Shown here: piece after piece, positions 1 to 6,582 of the stretch
Layout of the letters: every line of letters begins with the position of its first letter
How positions within the stretch are numbered: position 1 is the first letter of the stretch
NCBI GenBank assembly: GCA_021153265.1
Contig: JAGKTU010000006.1
Coordinates: 1 to 40,421, forward strand
Source: Clostridia bacterium
GTDB taxonomy: Bacteria; Bacillota; Clostridia; Oscillospirales; Oscillospiraceae
Direction: 5' to 3'
Length of the DNA: 40,421 nt
Notes under the pieces: model-generated
Told to the model about the DNA's origin: nothing
Databases searched by the model: none
Seen by the model: only the letters and a program-made list of their open reading frames with translations
Made by a program: the position numbers and the translations under genes

Positions 1-2
1 AT

Positions 3-143
3 GAGCCTGCCCCTGAGCAGAGCGGCGGCACGAATACGGAAGACAGCGGAAAAACCGAGGAACCCACGGAGGAAACTACCGAAAGGGAGACCTCTCCTGC
101 CGAGCGCGACGGCGTCACCGGTAACTATACCCCCTGGGGCTGA
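3..143 (+). CDS. C-terminal tail of an unknown protein (5' end outside window)
   Basis: The frame starting at base 3 is open to a TGA at 141-143 and gives 46 residues rich in Glu, Thr, Pro and Gly, ending in NYTPWG. Acidic Thr/Pro/Glu tails like this occur at the ends of surface or cell-wall proteins such as bifunctional penicillin-binding proteins, but nothing family-specific is visible. A terminator-like hairpin follows, so this is probably a true gene end. If the next gene is the right half of a skin-split sigK, this would be the last gene of that intervening element. The frame-1 reading starting at base 1 is less protein-like. Function not assigned. Confidence 0.5.
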   Translation, partial: EPAPEQSGGTNTEDSGKTEEPTEETTERETSPAERDGVTGNYTPWG

Positions 144-163
144 TTCCATAACCACTGATATAA

Positions 164-200
164 CGGCGCAGCACCAATCAGGCAGCTGCGCTGTTTTATT
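164..200 (+). terminator. Hairpin terminator of the partial first gene
   Basis: GCGCAGC and GCTGCGC form a 7-bp stem around a 12-base loop and are followed by TGTTTTATT. It lies between the end of the first gene and the sigK half-gene, so transcription from upstream would not be expected to reach the sigma fragment. Confidence 0.55.
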
Positions 201-213
201 GTGACGCATCAAT

Positions 214-579
214 GTGAGGATAGCAAATGAAATCCTGATGTATTTCCGCAGCCAGCGAAAGAGTGCGCAGGATGTTTCGCTGTCGGACTATATCGAAACG
301 GGAACGGACGGCGCGGCATTGTCACTTATGGACGTGGTCGCGGAGGACTGTGACCTCTTGGAGCAGGTGGCGCGGCAAGAAAAAGTGGCTCAGCTTCGTG
401 CGGCACTGGAAACATGCCTGACGGAACAGGAAAGGCAGGTGGTTGCTTTGCGGTATGGTTTGGAAGGGAATGCCCCCCATCGCCAGCGGGAGGTAGCAGC
501 AAAGACTGGCATCAGCAGGAGCTATGTGTCCCGAATCGAAAAACGCGCGCTGGAAAAGCTGCGTGCAGCGCTGGAATGA
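214..579 (+). CDS. sigK: C-terminal half of sporulation sigma factor SigK
   Basis: The protein matches the second half of SigK: NEILMYFR at the end of region 2, then region 3, then region 4 with the helix-turn-helix ending GISRSYVSRIEKRALEKL. That ending is SigK-type; SigE has GISQSYISRLEKR. The usual N-terminal half with regions 1.2 to 2.4 is missing. Homology starts at codon 226 (AAT GAA); upstream residues (INVRIA) do not match the expected CIENE, and an in-frame TGA lies at 202-204. The GTG at 214 has no good ribosome binding site, so this half is unlikely to be translated alone. The most economical reading is a split sigK (the spoIIIC half), rejoined by excision of an intervening element in the mother cell. 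A plain pseudogene is the alternative. Confidence 0.8.
   Translation: MRIANEILMYFRSQRKSAQDVSLSDYIETGTDGAALSLMDVVAEDCDLLEQVARQEKVAQLRAALETCLTEQERQVVALRYGLEGNAPHRQREVAAKTGISRSYVSRIEKRALEKLRAALE
226..230 (+). other. AATGA: probable skin-type recombination point in sigK
   Basis: Sequence similarity to sigK begins exactly at AATGA (codons AAT GA.). In Bacillus subtilis, as I recall, the sigK intervening element recombines at a 5-bp AATGA repeat at the same place in the gene. The match of position and sequence is visible here; the other junction lies outside the window. Confidence 0.55.
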
Positions 580-675
580 AGATTTGTAAATGTCAAAAAA
601 TGAACAGAATTGCAGGAAAGAGCACTATTCGGAGGAATTGCGCGATAAGATCTTAAGAAATGATATAAATAGGGG

Positions 676-704
676 TTGACAATGACCTGCTTCCATGCTA
701 TAAT
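676..704 (+). promoter_or_regulatory. Promoter of the tRNA-fMet gene
   Basis: A perfect -35 (TTGACA, 676-681) and a perfect -10 (TATAAT, 699-704) are separated by 17 bases. Transcription should start near 711, about 20 bases before the tRNA. This is the strongest consensus promoter in the window and is expected for a housekeeping tRNA. Confidence 0.9.
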
Positions 705-732
705 ACACAGGCACTTAAGGGTGCGCTGATAT

Positions 733-808
733 CGCGGAGTAGAGCAGTTGGAAGCTCGTCGGGCTCATAACCCGGAGGTCGTAGGTTCGAGTCCTGCCTC
801 CGCAACCA
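733..808 (+). tRNA. Initiator tRNA-fMet (anticodon CAT), integration target
   Basis: The 76-base gene folds as a tRNA with a CAT anticodon and an encoded CCA end. Two initiator hallmarks are visible: the first acceptor pair is C1-A72, unpaired, and the anticodon stem carries three consecutive G-C pairs (GGG/CCC). It has its own promoter upstream and terminator downstream. Bases 764-808, from the anticodon loop to CCA, are repeated at 37440-37484, so this tRNA is the attachment site of the element and its 3' part is now supplied by the element. Confidence 0.95.
764..808 (+). repeat. attL core (45-bp direct repeat with attR)
   Basis: These 45 bases match 37440-37484 at 44 positions; the one difference is base 796 G versus 37472 T. 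The repeat spans the anticodon loop to the CCA end of tRNA-fMet, a classical target for tyrosine-recombinase elements. Confidence 0.88.
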
Positions 809-811
809 AAG

Positions 812-845
812 AACCGCCTAAATCGTAAGATTTAGGCGGTTTTTC
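812..845 (+). terminator. Terminator of tRNA-fMet
   Basis: A perfect 13-bp stem (812-824 with 829-841) closes a GTAA loop and is followed by a short T run. This hairpin lies just inside the element, so the element provides the terminator now used by the tRNA. Confidence 0.88.
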
Positions 846-882
846 CACGTCTCGTGGACACTGGGGATTCGAGCCATGATTT

Positions 883-904
883 TTTGACCCCAATTTGACC
901 CCAA
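883..904 (+). repeat. Left copy of a 22-bp terminal direct repeat
   Basis: The 22 bases contain two copies of TTTGACCCCAA and are identical to 37305-37326 in the same orientation. It lies 75 bases inside attL. Read on the minus strand, one frame gives GVKLGSK, which resembles the C-terminal ends of some clostridial phage-type integrases, so this may be a relic of an integrase gene end or an arm-type binding site. Confidence 0.7.
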
Positions 905-997
905 TTCGTGTTTTGAAAAGTTCGGAAAACAACGGAAAAACAGAGTAAATGGAAACGTGATTCGAATCCGACAGCCGAAAGAATGAACTAAATACCG

Positions 998-1030
998 AAA
1001 AGCTGTTCCGATATGGAACAGCTTTTTTGC
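998..1030. terminator. Bidirectional terminator downstream of the 130-aa gene
   Basis: A 12-bp perfect stem (998-1009 with 1015-1026) with a GATAT loop is flanked by A-rich and T-rich sequence on either side. It would end minus-strand transcription from the 1125-3025 operon. Confidence 0.7.
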
Positions 1031-1124
1031 TGGGGTAGTATTATGCGATATCGTACAGAACCGCAGTGGTAGACGAAAAAGGTGCTGTGGCTTGATGACT
1101 TGTTCAGGGCAGACGAGAGCAATT

Positions 1125-1517
1125 TTATGCAATGCTTTGCTGTATGCAGTAGGGGTGCAAAAGGACGATCTCAAGCAGAGAAATCTGATCGCCTGTACTG
1201 TTCTCTGAACGGGATGAATCATGCGCAAAGACTTCATCGCCAACTTCAATTCCGAACTTGTTTTTTAAGTCGACTATGACTATTTCAATGGCGCATTCAA
1301 CATCATAGATAGTGTTAAAATAACCCAGTGGGGCATAACGAAGATCACCTTTGGTAAAGCAACACACACCTCCATACAGCGCACCTGATAGCTTCAGTTC
1401 ATCTAATCTGTCCCGCAAATCATCCAGCCGCCAGAGTAACTGCTGTTCAGGAGATGTAATGCTTACGTCGTGGCGATAGGTGTCTTCATCAATTGCAAGA
1501 TTAGAATAATAACCCAT
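1125..1517 (-). CDS. Hypothetical protein, 130 aa
   Basis: This small acidic protein starts MGYYSNLAIDEDTYR and has a likely helical segment around residues 24-42 (PEQQLLWRLDDLRDRLDEL). No signal peptide, membrane segment or known domain is recognised. Its start is 17 bases downstream of the end of the PolC-like gene on the same strand, so the two form an operon driven by the promoter near 3057-3087. A weak purine-rich stretch (GTAGGAAAAGAG) is the only ribosome binding site. The tail after about residue 105 could be altered by decay near the element end. Function unknown. Confidence 0.6.
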   Translation of the reverse strand: MGYYSNLAIDEDTYRHDVSITSPEQQLLWRLDDLRDRLDELKLSGALYGGVCCFTKGDLRYAPLGYFNTIYDVECAIEIVIVDLKNKFGIEVGDEVFAHDSSRSENSTGDQISLLEIVLLHPYCIQQSIA

Positions 1518-1534
1518 ATGGACGCACTCTTTTC

Positions 1535-3025
1535 CTACTTGATAATAATTGGTCTGGCTGCACGATACAGGATTGACAAGTCAATAGGAACATTCCGGTG
1601 ACGCACCTCCAACAGAAGCTCGATGACCTCCTGAGCAGGTTCTTTATAATGCTTTTGTTTTTCAAAGGACTCTAGCTTTTGGCTCAGTTCTTTGTCATTG
1701 CAGTGCAGGAGCTCCTCTGCCTCCCAAAAGTGTAAGATTACATTGTAAAACTCATTCGGGAAATAGGTTTTGAACCAGGCGAGTACCACTGCCGTTTTAG
1801 TGTGGTGGGCGGCATGTGCCTTAGGGAACAGATAGTGAATTTTTCGCATAGATTCTACATACCATTCAGGAACACCTTTGCGCAAAAGCTTTTGTGCCAT
1901 CTTGCGGTTTTGATCGGTATCTGCGCAGAATCTGCCTTTGCGAACGATTTCCATCACATCATACGCTATTTGCGGGTCTAAGCCGTATTTCCTTAGTGCC
2001 AGGAAGATGTCATCCCTGCTGGTAATCAGTTCACGGAAGGAATGACTCTCTAAAAGGTTTTCACCATTATTTTCCCATGCGCCAGAGCCATAAGTCATAC
2101 TGCTGACCCGGATTAGGTCGCTGAATCGGATATCCTTGCGTGTGCACACAATCTCCTTGTTGCAATCTGTGGAGAAACCCGAAATGCCGCAGGTATCCGA
2201 ATTCTGAAACAGTTGATAGACACTAGGGTCGCTGTAGTCGATATCCTCCGGTTTCGTTCCGGTAAGTTGATGCAGTTGACTGATTACATCGTAATTGCAG
2301 TGTGGCAGAAGAATAACCCTGAGAAGCGCAGGCACCAAATCATATCCGGGCAAAACGGTTCTCTTATGGACGCCACACACCGAAGGAGTCAGCTCTGTGA
2401 TCGGTGTGACATCCTCAAATTTCATTCCGTCCGGCAACAGCATAAAGCAGACGGGGTTATTCCATTCGTCAGCGCAGGCGATCTGCTCTGCTCCCCAAAA
2501 ATCAACCAGAAAGCAAACCGCTTTTTTCCACGCAGATGCGGACACATTGATTTCGACGGTCTCGATTTGTTCCACCGGATCAATGCCTAAGCAAGTTTCA
2601 TAAGGAATATTATGACCGTCACCGCATAGCGCACTACCGCAGTGCGGGCAAGCTTTTGCGGGCAAATCATATCCGGAATCCGCTGATGCAAATTCCGGAT
2701 AACCGCAACAGGGGCAACGGTAGTGCGCAGGCAATGGATTGATATCGGAAATTCCCAAAAGAAAACTCGTCAGCGTGGAGCTTAAAGTACCCCTTATGCC
2801 GATGCGCCCTCCGGCATTTCTCAAATGAGCAGCCAAATAATACAGCAGCATATAAACCGAACTGTAGTTTGTGCCGGTCATTCGGGAGAACTCGTCGTTC
2901 AATCGTTCCACAATGGAAACCGGCGGATTTGTTCCGTATAAAGCCTGCAGCTTTTCTTTGCAAATACGCGTTAAATCTTCGTCAGCACCGGAAATAGTGA
3001 ACTGGGGATACGTACTTTCTGTCAT
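1535..3025 (-). CDS. PolC-derived protein lacking polymerase catalytic residues, 496 aa
   Basis: It follows the polymerase core of Gram-positive PolC: GIRGTLSSTLTSFL (residues 76-89, PolC GSRGSVGSS), INPLPAHYRCPCCGYPEF with a four-Cys zinc site (C104, C107, C126, C129), GHNIPYETCLG (137-147), and late motifs VRKGRF, VPEWYVESMRKI and FPKAHAA (361-406). The exonuclease, PHP and C-terminal OB regions are absent; PolC is normally about 1,440 aa. The catalytic PDIDLNF is IETVEINV here (154-161), and the third aspartate (KLDILGHDD) is replaced in LLRVILLPHCN (234-244). All three metal-binding aspartates are thus lost, so DNA synthesis is not expected. It may bind DNA or replisome parts, or mimic PolC. 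It shares a divergent promoter region with the ATPase-like gene at 3152. Confidence 0.85.
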   Translation of the reverse strand: MTESTYPQFTISGADEDLTRICKEKLQALYGTNPPVSIVERLNDEFSRMTGTNYSSVYMLLYYLAAHLRNAGGRIGIRGTLSSTLTSFLLGISDINPLPAHYRCPCCGYPEFASADSGYDLPAKACPHCGSALCGDGHNIPYETCLGIDPVEQIETVEINVSASAWKKAVCFLVDFWGAEQIACADEWNNPVCFMLLPDGMKFEDVTPITELTPSVCGVHKRTVLPGYDLVPALLRVILLPHCNYDVISQLHQLTGTKPEDIDYSDPSVYQLFQNSDTCGISGFSTDCNKEIVCTRKDIRFSDLIRVSSMTYGSGAWENNGENLLESHSFRELITSRDDIFLALRKYGLDPQIAYDVMEIVRKGRFCADTDQNRKMAQKLLRKGVPEWYVESMRKIHYLFPKAHAAHHTKTAVVLAWFKTYFPNEFYNVILHFWEAEELLHCNDKELSQKLESFEKQKHYKEPAQEVIELLLEVRHRNVPIDLSILYRAARPIIIK

Positions 3026-3056
3026 GGTAAAGCCCTCCTTTTGTTTATCTGCTATT

Positions 3057-3087
3057 ATTATAGACAGCGCTATGTACCAAAAAGGGA
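3057..3087 (-). promoter_or_regulatory. Promoter of the PolC-like operon (TCC-T5 type)
   Basis: On the minus strand TCCCTTTTT (complement of 3079-3087) lies exactly 16 bases upstream of TATAAT (complement of 3057-3062). No TTGACA-like -35 is present; the T-rich box stands in its place. The same layout precedes three other genes of the element. Confidence 0.65.
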
Positions 3088-3099
3088 CGTTCCTTTTTT
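3079..3099. promoter_or_regulatory. Palindromic operator shared by two divergent promoters
   Basis: The near-perfect palindrome runs AAAAAGGG-ACGT-TCCTTTTTT, with a single G/T imperfection. Its two arms are the TCC-T5 boxes of the minus-strand PolC-like promoter and the plus-strand ATPase-like promoter. A dimeric regulator bound here would control both genes together. Confidence 0.6.
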
Positions 3100-3121
3100 G
3101 ACGGGATCGCTATGCTATACT
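3091..3121 (+). promoter_or_regulatory. Promoter of the ATPase-like gene (TCC-T5 type)
   Basis: TCCTTTTTT (3091-3099), 16 bases, then TATACT (3116-3121). The spacing is identical to the divergent promoter on the other strand and to those at 8154-8184 and 8431-8461. Confidence 0.6.
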
Positions 3122-3151
3122 GTTGACACACCACATTGGAGGGGCGATAAT

Positions 3152-3733
3152 ATGTGTAAAAGAATTCTGTCCGCTTGTGTTTCCGTTCAAGAGGGAGTAC
3201 CTCCTGCGGAGTTTCGGTTCTGCCACAGAATCAATATCCTTTTTGGGCAGAATGCGGAAGATGTTGTATTGACATTGGCCGGAGTCTTCGGTGGAGTGCC
3301 ACCGCAGTCATTTCATGCAGCGCTGAATTGGAAAGATGACACGACCCTGTTTGTGTCCGGATATGACGGACGGGTCTTTGTAGACAGTATCGAGAATAAG
3401 CAGGGAGATCCGGTACGGTTGATGAAGTGTTTCTACAAGCATCGCTTTCTGAATTTCAGAAAGAACGCACATCTTTTGGACGGCAGCCGGTTGTCTGCAG
3501 GCACTTCCGGCACCGGCGATTTGCTGTTGGAGAAATTGAATGCCACCCTTGAAAAAGAGGATGATTGTCCGCTTTTTATCTGCAACTTTCTGGAACGGCT
3601 GGATGAAGCTATTGACCTGCATCCGATCTGGGAAGCACTCCTTGCCACCGGGCGGCAGATTTTTATTGCCGTTCCCCATTATTATAACATGAAACAATTG
3701 GAGGAAATGCCCTATGACATCTACATCCTTTGA
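3152..3733 (+). CDS. ABC/SMC-type ATPase-like protein with degenerate P-loop, 193 aa
   Basis: The start at ATG 3152 is chosen because GGAGGGG lies just upstream. The layout resembles a small RecF/SMC-type ATPase head: HRINILFGQNAEDVVLTLAG (residues 25-44) sits where a Walker A normally reads GxNGSGKST, but Gly-Lys-Ser is missing. A signature-like segment SRLSAGTSGTGDLLLEKL follows, then a Walker-B-like strand PLFICNFLERLDE, then RQIFIAVPHY as a switch strand. ATP hydrolysis is therefore doubtful. The gene is divergent from the PolC-like gene and shares its operator, which suggests one functional unit. It overlaps the start of the zinc-ribbon gene. The family call is inference from motif order; the length is short for ABC ATPases. 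Confidence 0.6.
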   Translation: MCKRILSACVSVQEGVPPAEFRFCHRINILFGQNAEDVVLTLAGVFGGVPPQSFHAALNWKDDTTLFVSGYDGRVFVDSIENKQGDPVRLMKCFYKHRFLNFRKNAHLLDGSRLSAGTSGTGDLLLEKLNATLEKEDDCPLFICNFLERLDEAIDLHPIWEALLATGRQIFIAVPHYYNMKQLEEMPYDIYIL

Positions 3734-3926
3734 TCTGCGCGCAACCAGAGAATATCTGGAATTGGGCTACAAAATTGTCAAATGTCCTGTTTGCGGAAAA
3801 GAAACGCTGGACAGCTACTGGATCTGCCGAAACTGCGGATGGGAATACGATGGCATAACGGAGGAAAACGAATATTCCTCCTGCAATAAGGCAACTGTTG
3901 CGCAATACCGTAAAAATAACCGATAA
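3714..3926 (+). CDS. CPCC-type zinc-ribbon protein, 70 aa
   Basis: The small protein has two Cys pairs, CPVCGKETLDSYW and ICRNCGWEYDG, matching the cysteine-rich CPCC family (one zinc ribbon). It starts inside the last codons of the ATPase-like gene (20-base overlap) behind a good GGAGG, so the two are translationally coupled. A strong terminator follows at 3935. CPCC proteins are common on mobile elements, but their role is not known. Confidence 0.75.
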   Translation: MTSTSFDLRATREYLELGYKIVKCPVCGKETLDSYWICRNCGWEYDGITEENEYSSCNKATVAQYRKNNR

Positions 3927-3934
3927 CGAACAGC

Positions 3935-3969
3935 CGCCCCGGTGCATAAGCACCGGGGCGGGTCCTTTT
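3935..3969 (+). terminator. Terminator after the zinc-ribbon gene
   Basis: An 11-bp GC-rich perfect stem (3935-3945 with 3950-3960) with an ATAA loop is followed by GGTCCTTTT. It separates the plus-strand pair from the convergent minus-strand operon. Confidence 0.85.
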
Positions 3970-3975
3970 ATAAGG

Positions 3976-4131
3976 TTACTTTGCGTAGGGGTTATCAATC
4001 AGCTCGAAGTTTGGTCTTCCTTTTAGTGCGTACCATCTCCATTTAGGACTGGAGGACTGTAAGATAAATCCCTTAGCACAGCCAGCGGAGGTCTTCTTTC
4101 CGATATGATGTATACAATTTTTGTTAGACAT
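3976..4131 (-). CDS. Small hypothetical protein, 51 aa
   Basis: A 51-residue reading frame starts MSNKNCIHHIGKKTSAGC and ends NFELIDNPYAK. Its ATG overlaps the stop of the 307-aa gene by eight bases (ATGTCTAA), the arrangement of translationally coupled genes, and it ends just before the terminator at 3935-3969. The composition (many Lys and Ser, three aromatic residues in WRWY) looks coding. No family is recognised. It is the last gene of the operon that starts at 7470. Confidence 0.6.
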   Translation of the reverse strand: MSNKNCIHHIGKKTSAGCAKGFILQSSSPKWRWYALKGRPNFELIDNPYAK

Positions 4132-5047
4132 ATGTAGTCTCGGTCACATTCACATATTTACACAGTTGTTCAACACGGGTTCGCAAAAACGCTACTTTTT
4201 CTTCCAGAGGACGAAGCTTAAATTCCTGTTTGCACCGTTCAAATTGCTTGTTAACATCTTTTTTTTGCCCGTCTGTCCACTGGATATTCCATCTTGTTTG
4301 TGCTTCTGCAACGGCATCTTCTTTTCCGATGTCCTGGCCGTAAAGAGACTCTGCTGCCATCGCAAGCTGTATTTCCGACCAGATAAAGAACTCTGCCTGC
4401 AAAGGATAAAGCCCATCATAAGGATGCTCTGCATCAAAGTAATCACGCATATGCTTCACATACATATCGTAGCCATATGGTGCATCTCCGTCACCTTCTG
4501 GGATTACACTCCACGATACGATTGCTGTCTTCTTTATTCTCTCTGTTGCTTTCTTTCCCTTGTTGTACCAAGGCATCACCTGCCGGCAAAACCACTCCAA
4601 GATAAAGGAATCTAAAGCCATATGACAGTATTGGAAATGTATATTCTTTTTCTTAGCTTCGTTCAAACAGTAGAGCCCTTTCATTGTCATGTTGACGATT
4701 TTTTGTGCTTTACCGTAAGCAACAGGCGTTCCGTCCTGATTAATATAGAAGGCACGAAGAACAGACAGTGCTTCTTTGCAAGCCTCGTGATGCCACTCGT
4801 CAAAGGTATCTTGGGTGATAGAATCCTGCGGCAGGCTGAACCACTCGTCTATTTTAGGGAGCAGCGCGCAGATGACCGCATTATTAAAACTTTCTGTCTC
4901 GGGTACGATTCTTTTTAATGTTCGTGCCATCAAATCTCTTGTGGCGCGTGTGATGGCTTTTTTTCTACCCTCTGCATCATCAATGGATCGTCCATCTCCG
5001 TCCCAGAATGCTTTGACTGTGGAAGTTAATCTGTTTTTGTATTCCAT
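4124..5047 (-). CDS. Hypothetical protein, 307 aa
   Basis: This soluble protein has no signal peptide, membrane segment or familiar motif. It starts MEYKNRLTSTVKAFWDGDGR, contains the Trp-rich segment LDSFILEWFCRQVMPWYNKG near the middle, and ends in a Lys/Glu-rich, probably helical tail. It begins 18 bases after the DUF2779 gene with the ribosome binding site TAGGAGA. The position between a Cas4-like/DnaQ-like enzyme and a 51-aa protein suggests a common DNA-related task, but this is guilt by association only. Confidence 0.65.
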   Translation of the reverse strand: MEYKNRLTSTVKAFWDGDGRSIDDAEGRKKAITRATRDLMARTLKRIVPETESFNNAVICALLPKIDEWFSLPQDSITQDTFDEWHHEACKEALSVLRAFYINQDGTPVAYGKAQKIVNMTMKGLYCLNEAKKKNIHFQYCHMALDSFILEWFCRQVMPWYNKGKKATERIKKTAIVSWSVIPEGDGDAPYGYDMYVKHMRDYFDAEHPYDGLYPLQAEFFIWSEIQLAMAAESLYGQDIGKEDAVAEAQTRWNIQWTDGQKKDVNKQFERCKQEFKLRPLEEKVAFLRTRVEQLCKYVNVTETTYV

Positions 5048-5065
5048 AAAATATTCTCCTATAAT

Positions 5066-6556
5066 TTATAATCCTGCAGCAGCCCGCAAAGCTTCCCACA
5101 CCTTGACCATGGCATAGGTATCCAGCTTGCAGTATTGGAGCAGATTCCGTCTTGCGACGACTTGCTCCTCCGGGGGCAGGTCTTTGATTCTGGGGAACAG
5201 TTCCATGGCTTCGCCGCCGTTGTGGACACCCTCCAAATTATGATAATCCAGCGCCGGATCATCGGGGAAGATGGCAGGCAGAACGCTCTTGATGGAGAAA
5301 CTGCCGCCCATTGCCCGGTTATAGTAGTAACCGGACTGGAATGGAGTCAGCAGATCCTGAATGTTGCCGCGGATGTTCAAAAGATGGGGGGCAAGATCCG
5401 GGAACAGCGCAGCCAATTCCTTGATCCGTCCACACTCAAAACCGCGGTTGTATGCGGTGACGCAAGCAAACATAGGGATATCCCGACACAGACTTTCCGC
5501 AATGGCCCGTCTGGGATCTTCACCGGACTGAGCCAGAAACTCCTTGTGCTTCAGCTCCCCACCCGGTTCCTCGATATAGTGGAGCGAATACTGGAAGGGG
5601 ATCTGCTGATAGGGTTTCGTTCCCGGAAACTGGGGAATGACCAATTGCATGGTTTCAAAATCCAGAAAGTAAATGGGGTAGGACAGCGTGTTCAGAAAAT
5701 CCTGAATACCGCCCTTGTCGATGTAAGTGCCGCAGTCAGACAGCCGGAACTGGATCTGCCGCAGCTGGGTATCACTGAGGCTGGGTACGGCCATGGCATC
5801 TGCATAAGAAATGATTCCCTTGCGGTAGAAATCAAATTTCTTTTTCCTGGGCAGTCGGTACAGATCGAACACCGACGGCTGGGGCAAATGTTGGGAGCAG
5901 TACTTCCAGAACGGACAATGATAAGGTTCTTCACACCGCTCGGCAATGCCGTAGACGGGCTCCTCTTTTTGGGCGAGAGTTTCCTCTGCATGATGGATCT
6001 TCATGGAAACAAGGGGAGATTCCAATTCAACCCAATCGGTCATATCGATAATCTTAAATAGATGCTGAATGTCCAGTTCTTCGCCACGGACATAGTCGGA
6101 GTTGATGCACACAAGGTATGTACCGGTGACAGTGATGCCGCAGTGTTCCAGAACATACTTCTGGTAGGCGATATCGATGCCATAGATCTCTGCCTCGTGG
6201 GTAGCGCTTTTTACCTCGTAGATTGCATAGCCGCCCTTCTCCCGTCGAAGAATATCCACCGCACAGTAATTGCCTTCATAGGAGAAAGAGGCTTCGCAGA
6301 TCACCGGGTGATTTTCTGCAACCAACTGCTGTGTGTGGGCGATCATTCGGGAAAGATCCAGTCTGCCATCCTCTTTGTGGGCGGTAACTTCCGTGAAGTC
6401 GCCGAACAGACCCATAGCAAGGTCGCCCACCTCGTTGCCGGCTTCCATCCGGGCATCCAACGCGGCATTATCCTCGGATAGTTCAGGCCTGTAGGTCTGC
6501 AGCCACAGACGCTTGGGACATTGGCTGAACGCGCAGTATTTGGATTTGGAAAGCAT
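5066..6556 (-). CDS. DUF2779 protein: Cas4-like nuclease fused to a DnaQ-like exonuclease, 496 aa
   Basis: The N-terminal part looks like a Cas4/RecB nuclease with an iron-sulfur cluster: SKYCAFSQCPKRLW (5-18), the metal-binding core YCAVDILRR (D101) and YEVKSA (E114, K116), YQKYVLEHCG (131-140) as the motif after the core, and C208, C214 and C220 to complete a 4Cys cluster. The C-terminal part starts with YFLDFETM (296-303), motif I of DEDD exonucleases, continues through AYNRGFECGRI and ends with a YCKLDTYAM motif holding the last aspartate. It should be a metal-dependent DNA (or RNA) nuclease. It lies between the tandem winged-helix protein (27 bases upstream) and the 307-aa protein (18 bases downstream). 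All key residues look intact, unlike in the neighbouring PolC-like protein. Confidence 0.8.
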   Translation of the reverse strand: MLSKSKYCAFSQCPKRLWLQTYRPELSEDNAALDARMEAGNEVGDLAMGLFGDFTEVTAHKEDGRLDLSRMIAHTQQLVAENHPVICEASFSYEGNYCAVDILRREKGGYAIYEVKSATHEAEIYGIDIAYQKYVLEHCGITVTGTYLVCINSDYVRGEELDIQHLFKIIDMTDWVELESPLVSMKIHHAEETLAQKEEPVYGIAERCEEPYHCPFWKYCSQHLPQPSVFDLYRLPRKKKFDFYRKGIISYADAMAVPSLSDTQLRQIQFRLSDCGTYIDKGGIQDFLNTLSYPIYFLDFETMQLVIPQFPGTKPYQQIPFQYSLHYIEEPGGELKHKEFLAQSGEDPRRAIAESLCRDIPMFACVTAYNRGFECGRIKELAALFPDLAPHLLNIRGNIQDLLTPFQSGYYYNRAMGGSFSIKSVLPAIFPDDPALDYHNLEGVHNGGEAMELFPRIKDLPPEEQVVARRNLLQYCKLDTYAMVKVWEALRAAAGL

Positions 6557-6582
6557 AAAAAGCCCACCTTTCTCTGTTTAAG

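Noticed and set aside
1..204. Open frame in frame 1 from base 1 (67 aa)
   Set aside because: Basic, low-complexity and without family signal; the frame from base 3 reads as a natural acidic tail with a terminator after it.
818..1249. Minus-strand frame of 143 aa through the tRNA terminator
   Set aside because: It runs through a strong terminator and antisense to the end of the 130-aa gene; composition is not protein-like. Its only interest is the repeat at 883-904.
5135..6481. Long plus-strand frames opposite the DUF2779 gene
   Set aside because: They are antisense shadows; no ribosome binding site and no domain, while the minus-strand gene has clear motifs.
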